A stretch of DNA of 22,918 bases from Paramacrobiotus richtersi (taxonomy: Eukaryota > Tardigrada > Eutardigrada > Parachela > Macrobiotidae). The first letter of the stretch is position 1; each line of letters opens with the position of its first letter. This document shows positions 18,491 to 22,918 of the stretch, one piece after another. The stretch is from NCBI GenBank assembly GCA_034698045.1, contig JAQGAU010000889.1, forward strand, positions 1-22,918, in the 5' to 3' direction. The position numbers were made by a program, and so were the translations under genes. Under the pieces are notes generated by a model, which was given only the letters and a program-made list of their open reading frames with translations, searched no databases and was not told where the DNA came from.

Positions 18491-19576
18491 ATGAATCTCA
18501 CTTGCTTAAACGTCGTAATCCTTATTATTATGGTAAGCCGCAGAGTATTCTAACTGTTGATTGTCATAGTATGTTACGTTGTGTAAGGTGCATTTAGAAT
18601 TTAGATACGGCTTGTCCTGCTAATTGCAAAGAAATCGGTCCTATCGGACAGTGTGAGGTGCGCCCTTGGCAAACAACAGAGTCGATGTTACAGTACCTTC
18701 TATCTGTGTAATATACTGTAGTCTGGCTTCTCTTTCTAGGTGGTAACTCTGATTACCGCTGAGCCTGGACGGTACGAAGACAGCGACTCATACTTCATCA
18801 AACCTAGCCTGAACCTTAATACTCACAGCAGTTATGCTAGGATTCCAAACAGCCATGTTCTGCCACCAGTCAAGAATCTTTATAAAGTTCCACAGTATAA
18901 GCCGAGCGCGCCACGGTACGAAGACAGCCCGGGAGGACGCTACGGACCAGAACCGTGGAAAGGTCAACATATACACCAACTGAAACGACCCGATATTCAG
19001 CCAACACCAAGCTCGTGTTTACCGGTTTCATTAACAACTTGTCCATCGTCTTTACTGAGCACCTGCCGAACTCGAACGAAAACCAAGTACCGAACGAAAA
19101 CCGACACCATAACCGAGATTCAGACCTGCGAAACACCTTCACCTTGTGTCCCGACTAAACGTACAGTCACTACGACCGAAGTACAGTCGCTTTGCGTCCA
19201 GATCTTTAAAAAGCTGGTATTGGGAGTGCCGACTAGCGCTGAGACAAATGGTGCGAACCCGGCTACCGTGACGCTTATGGGTAGTGTCATGCAGTACGAA
19301 ACAGTAGTTGACTATTGCGAATTAGCTGAAGGTAATGTCGACGTTGTGATCCCTGATTACGAGGCCGCTGTTACAGAGTTTACCATTGACGCCTGCACCA
19401 CAACCACAATCGAAACCGTAAAAAAGAGATGTACAGTCCTGTTTCGGGAGATAGCTTTTGTTTATGTCACAGATGGTAGTGCGACCTTCCCTTTGATAAC
19501 TATTCCTGGCGGTGCTGGTCCATTCCCGGTACCAAGTTACCTTTCGGCTATAGGTACCGTTTGCAATGTGGCGTAG
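18491..19576 (+). CDS. Secreted Thr/Pro/Cys-rich protein of unknown family
   Basis: Two exons encode 292 residues. Exon 1 (18491-18532) encodes MNLTCLNVVILIIM and ends at a GTAAGC donor. After a 207-base intron (acceptor CTTTCTAG), exon 2 (18740-19576) continues in phase 0 with VVTLITAEPGRYEDS. The joined N-terminus is a clear signal peptide, probably cut near LITA. The mature protein has a Tyr/Pro/Gly-rich segment with a twice-used RYEDS motif (GRYEDSDS and PRYEDSPGGRYGPEPWKGQ). A basic Thr-rich linker (TRTKTKYRTKTDTITE) follows, then a Cys/Thr-rich C-terminal half (VPTSAE, TVVDYC, TTTTIETVKKRC). It ends in SYLSAIGTVCNVA. Exon 2 carries ten Cys, an even number as expected of a disulfide-bonded secreted protein. 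An extracellular structural or cuticle role is conceivable but unproven. It is the only intact member of at least four copies here. Confidence 0.8.
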
Positions 19577-19620
19577 CTGATCTGAGAACCGGAATAATGA
19601 TTTCAATATTTTTAAATGTA

Positions 19621-19626
19621 AATAAA
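19621..19626 (+). terminator. AATAAA poly(A) signal of the Thr-rich gene
   Basis: AATAAA lies 45 bases after the TAG stop at 19574-19576 and is followed by GT-rich sequence (gtatgtgcatgtgtat), a good cleavage context. Confidence 0.75.
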
Positions 19627-20549
19627 AAGTTGCCGCGCAAGTTCGGCGTTGTAAAGCAGTATGTGCATGTGTATAGGTCGGTCCATGGAAGAAGCAATTA
19701 AAGCAATGATCAGGGCCGCTTCTGGAGTGTTGTTACTTTCTTTTTTTTGCAACAAAGGAAAACATAACCCTGTACACATCGAGCAGTTAAATCGCGCATA
19801 TTATTACGGTCTGTGATTGAACATAAATGCTGAAACATACAATAAAATGTGGCTAATTTCCTAAAAATTTCGATAGAGACACGGAGAGCAAATAGTGCAA
19901 CCGCTCAGTGGATCCATTTGTACATCTATTTATATTTATATGATCCATCTATTTATACATTTACTTTGGTGGATCTGTCCGTTTGTGCGATTTTAAAGTC
20001 GACCGGTCTATTAATTATAATTATTGTCGTAAATTTAGATCGGTCTAGCGTATTGTGTGTTGTATCGATCTCGTCGGAGTTTCAACAGTGTCACAGTTTA
20101 CGCAGGAATATTCGCTTTCAATTTTATGCATGAATAAATGATCTGATCGAAGAACTTTCCTACGAGCAGCTTTTATCAGTGAGAATAAGTTGCGGTATTC
20201 GAACCTTTTTACTTGATGCCTGATAACTTCGCAATTAAGTCATTAGGATATCGTCTCCTTTATCGCGCAATTAAAATTACATGCTAGTGTTGTGAGAAAG
20301 TAAACGAATTATTATTGCCTATGAAACATAACAAAGTAAATTATTCATTTATTTAACAATCTTTTTATGATTCAGTTAATTTTGGTACCAATCGATATAA
20401 TTTATTTGGGTCGTAAAGAATCGTCATTCGATTGCTGGAGAATAGTATGAGACAAGGAGACAATATAGCTCTGATGTCAACAAATGAAGTGTTTCTGTTA
20501 CATTACCCTTAACACTACCATTCACTCTGATACAAGGTTAACAAAATAC
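19627..20549. other. No gene recognised; junction between blocks 2 and 3
   Basis: AT-rich intergenic sequence. A loose repeat of catctatttata/gatccat words lies at about 19910-19970. No coding or duplicated segment was recognised until the phosphatase scrap at 20550. Confidence 0.4.
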
Positions 20550-20775
20550 AGATATCATTGTGATGCTCGATCCAGACTATTGACACAGTCGACATCTTTT
20601 ATGAAAATGAGTTGGCGTGAGAGCGCCTTATAAGCGAGCTGCATATTGCAGTTCCTCCTCCAGGTCACAGTCGGGTATCACGCAGTGCTCCTCCGCGGAA
20701 TTCCTGCTTTCCATTGCGGTTTCCACACGAGCTACTACTGTGCCCGGTATGTAATCATATTCCGACGTCAGGCGT
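20550..20775 (-). pseudogene. PTPDC1-like exon fragment (block 3)
   Basis: Matches the eighth coding exon (6084 to about 5890) and a few bases of the preceding intron. On the minus strand the start reads ARVETAMESRNSAEEHCVIP and continues DCDLEEE. It then loses similarity and reaches a stop after QYAARL. The acceptor region is altered. It is the uninterrupted counterpart of the fragment split by the foldback element at 13730. No other phosphatase exon is adjacent. Confidence 0.8.
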
Positions 20776-20939
20776 TAAGCCGCTTGCTAGTATTAAGAGA
20801 ACAATTGGGAACGCCTTGGATTCTACGTGTCGGCTTGCTGTGTACCGGCAGATCGGAAACGAAAATGTAATTTGCAGGTCAGCCACATGTGTCCGTCTGT
20901 ATGACATAACTGCCCTGCGGCAAAAAACACACTCATCTG

Positions 20940-21475
20940 CTCTGTGCCAAAAAATCTCTCCTCGCTTTCCAGTGGGTCAGTACTTTCTGTCCCACTTCCA
21001 CCTAAACCATAAAAATTGATGATGACATGTACAACTGGCTGAATCTGCCCTAACACATTCACCTGCGCTCGCAACCCACCGATCCGCACATCCACGGGGG
21101 AATACTTCGCGGAGGTGTCACCACCCTGCGGGATCCGGAGGAGAAAAGCTCTATCCCTCGGGAGGATTATCCACCGCATGAGTATCCAGAGTATCTAACG
21201 GGAATGCTTATGCCGTTTCGACCAAGTATCTCGGGAAGATTGTGTACATTGGGAGTCGCTTGAATGTGGGACTGAATGAGGATATGTTTGTTAATGGGAT
21301 CCTCGCGGTGGCCGCCGGATTGGAGAGGAAGACGATGGAAGGGTATGCGTGGAAAACGGACAAGGAAAAGTGCCAGAAGCGGGAAATGTGTGTGCATTAT
21401 TCGCCCGTGGAGGATTTGTACCGGATGTGGGGTGATAATTGCGAAGTGTACGATAAATTATGCCGATATCGTTGA
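20940..21475 (+). pseudogene. GT31 3' half, broken copy (block 3)
   Basis: Similarity to GT31 exon 2 runs from cgctttccagtgggtca (equivalent to 12748) to the stop at 21473-21475. Frame is lost more than once: the IDDD region is disrupted (aaaattgatgatgacatgtac, then a stop), and a base is missing near tacgccgtttcgacc. From about 21239 the frame is clean through KIVYIGSRLNVGLNEDMFVN and MCVHYSPVEDLYRMW, but with RYR added after KLC. There is no exon 1, so it is non-functional as GT31. The long clean 3' frame suggests a recent duplication or an older short product. Confidence 0.8.
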
Positions 21476-22242
21476 TGTTTCGGTTCTGTTTGAAATAGTT
21501 TCAAGTGATGAACAACTGATTCTGCCGGTTACTGTGAAACCTGAAAAGAAGATGATTCATTTTTTGATTTTTGATAACCTGTTACGGTACGAATAACTGC
21601 GTAGCTCAGTTAGATTACGCTTTGGTAGTGAAGCGATCATATTAGCGACATTGTGTATTTTGTCGTTGTCGGCGGTCGGATATTGCTACTGTGATGATAT
21701 TGTACAAATCAAACATTTCATTACATAAAAAGTGCAAAGTATATGCAATAATTTTGCAAAAGCGAATGATACCGCACCTGGATAGGTGGTTGACAAAAAA
21801 GCCCTCAACCGCTAATCATGTGATGCGGTTATATATATTTTCGGGGCCTTAACTAGGGACACAACGTTCGACCTCGGATAATAATGTTATTGTAGGTGGT
21901 AACATGTACATGTAATAGAAATTAGGACACATCAAAAAAGCAGTTGTACTCATGTAATCCTTGGCTGGAGCGCTTATGTGAGCTGTAACTTAGAAGTCCA
22001 GTTATGCTGGGGACAAAATACACTACAGATAATGTTAAAAAAGCAAAAAGATGCTAAGAAGTCAGCAGTCCGTATAACGTTTTATCAGTTGCGTCAAAAC
22101 GTTACACCATCGTATAGCCAGAGCAAGCAATCTTTTACCTAACAAATCGTGACAATATGTAATAGGAGGTGCTCCCATAAACTCTTTGGACTGTTAACTA
22201 GGAAGTGATAGTATTCTGCGGAATAAAGAAATTTCGTGCAGC
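21476..22242. repeat. Duplicated spacer of block 3
   Basis: Aligns first to 16474-16850 and then, almost without a gap, to 18025-18480 (see those entries). It contains no gene. It ends at the degraded equivalent of the Thr-rich signal exon. Confidence 0.75.
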
Positions 22243-22720
22243 AGCTTTCTGGCCAGTACATGTATTATAGATCTCCCATGCCTGTGTTCCGACTAAACGT
22301 ACAGCCACTACGACCGAAGTACAGTCGCTGTGCGTCCAGATCGTGAATGATCTGTGTGTGGGAGTACCGACGAGCGCTGAAGTAAATGATGCTCCTACCG
22401 CAACGCTGATGGGTACTATCACGCATTACGCGACAGTGGTTGACTATTGCACCATATCGGCATATCCGAAGGTACCTACAGCGTTTCGATTCGTGATTAC
22501 CGGGCCGCTGTTACAGAATTTTCCACTGACGCCTGCACCACAACCACAATCGAAACCGTAATAAAGAGATGTACAGTCTGAGGAAGTGGCTGTTGTTAAT
22601 GTGGATCTAGAAGGAGAGACCGCGGCCTTCCCTTTGCTTACTATTCCTGGCAGTGCTGGTCCAATTCCAAGTTACACTGCGTTTTTATATACTATTTGTA
22701 ATGTGGTAGAGCCGATTTAA
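22243..22720 (+). pseudogene. Thr-rich secreted protein, internally deleted copy (block 3)
   Basis: The equivalent of exon 1 begins at 22263 (atagatctcccatgc against atgaatctcacttgc), so the start ATG is ATA. About ten bases later the sequence jumps to the middle of exon 2 (gtgttccgactaaacgtaca, equivalent to 19148). Roughly 640 bases, including the intron, are gone. The remainder keeps PTKRTATTTEVQSLCVQI, GVPTSAEV and VVDYC. It then shifts frame near 22460, regains similarity at gattaccgggccgctg, and shows a TAA in place of the Lys codon before the KRC motif. The 3' flank resembles that of the intact gene only weakly. Confidence 0.8.
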
Positions 22721-22918
22721 GGGCACCACGACTTTTGGTCGGCCTAATGTACTTAAACTACAACTATGCGCTACTGCAAATGAAATATCAACTTCTGAGA
22801 TTGCCATCAGATGCATGCATGTCCATAGCACATTGTACACTGAAATGTACTAAAATATCTGCAAGCAAAAGATTTTAAAATCAATTTCAAAGGTCACACT
22901 TTTTAAAATGCAAAACAA

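Noticed and set aside
15153-18740. Signal exon at 15153 as the first exon of the Thr-rich gene
   Set aside because: The phase fits, but a closer signal exon at 18491 is shared with the paralogue at 2969 and explains the gene.
18740-18742. GTG as the start of a single-exon Thr-rich protein
   Set aside because: The codon directly follows a CTTTCTAG acceptor, and a phase-0 signal exon lies 207 bases upstream.
18870-19142. 90-codon minus frame over the Thr-rich exon
   Set aside because: It is an antisense shadow; the plus frame has signal peptide, splice sites and paralogues.

Overview
This is animal nuclear DNA, moderately AT-rich. Short GT-AG introns, TATA boxes, AATAAA signals, secretory signal exons, a Golgi-type glycosyltransferase and a PTPDC1-type phosphatase point to an invertebrate metazoan. 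A small-genome ecdysozoan such as a tardigrade is a guess from the general look only. There is no bacterial operon structure, CRISPR array or rRNA/tRNA gene that I can support.

Four genes can be read. (1) A complete PTPDC1-like protein tyrosine phosphatase lies on the minus strand, 9797 down to 4956. It has ten exons, whose phases all match, giving 487 codons plus stop. It includes a 22-nt microexon and one GC-AG intron. (2) A family-31 glycosyltransferase (beta-1,3-galactosyltransferase type) lies on the plus strand, 11947-13248. It has two exons, and the splice phase between them does not close cleanly. A textbook three-unit heat-shock element and a TATA box lie upstream. (3) A 68-residue secreted, four-cysteine, basic peptide is encoded by two exons at 15153-15521. 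(4) A 292-residue secreted Thr/Pro/Cys-rich protein of unknown family is encoded by two exons at 18491-19576.

The rest is largely a decayed tandem segmental duplication. Pieces of the phosphatase, the glycosyltransferase and the Thr-rich gene recur in the same relative order and orientation. Block 0 (1-4130) holds two Thr-rich copies and a scrap of the last phosphatase exon. Block 1 is the intact phosphatase and glycosyltransferase. Block 2 (13640-19626) has a phosphatase exon scrap, the peptide gene, a glycosyltransferase scrap, another phosphatase scrap and the intact Thr-rich gene. Block 3 (20550-22720) has a phosphatase scrap, a broken glycosyltransferase 3' half and a deleted Thr-rich copy. 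Long non-coding spacers align between blocks 2 and 3.

Mobile DNA includes a 542-bp foldback element that interrupts a phosphatase pseudo-exon, with a 7-bp target duplication and uninterrupted paralogous sites elsewhere in the window. A 51-bp relative with the same ends is at 10517, an unrelated 277-bp foldback at 1457, and a fossil retroelement zinc-finger fragment near 1.9-2.2 kb.

Exons were found by reading frames and splice consensus and by recall of family sequences. No alignment or expression data were available.
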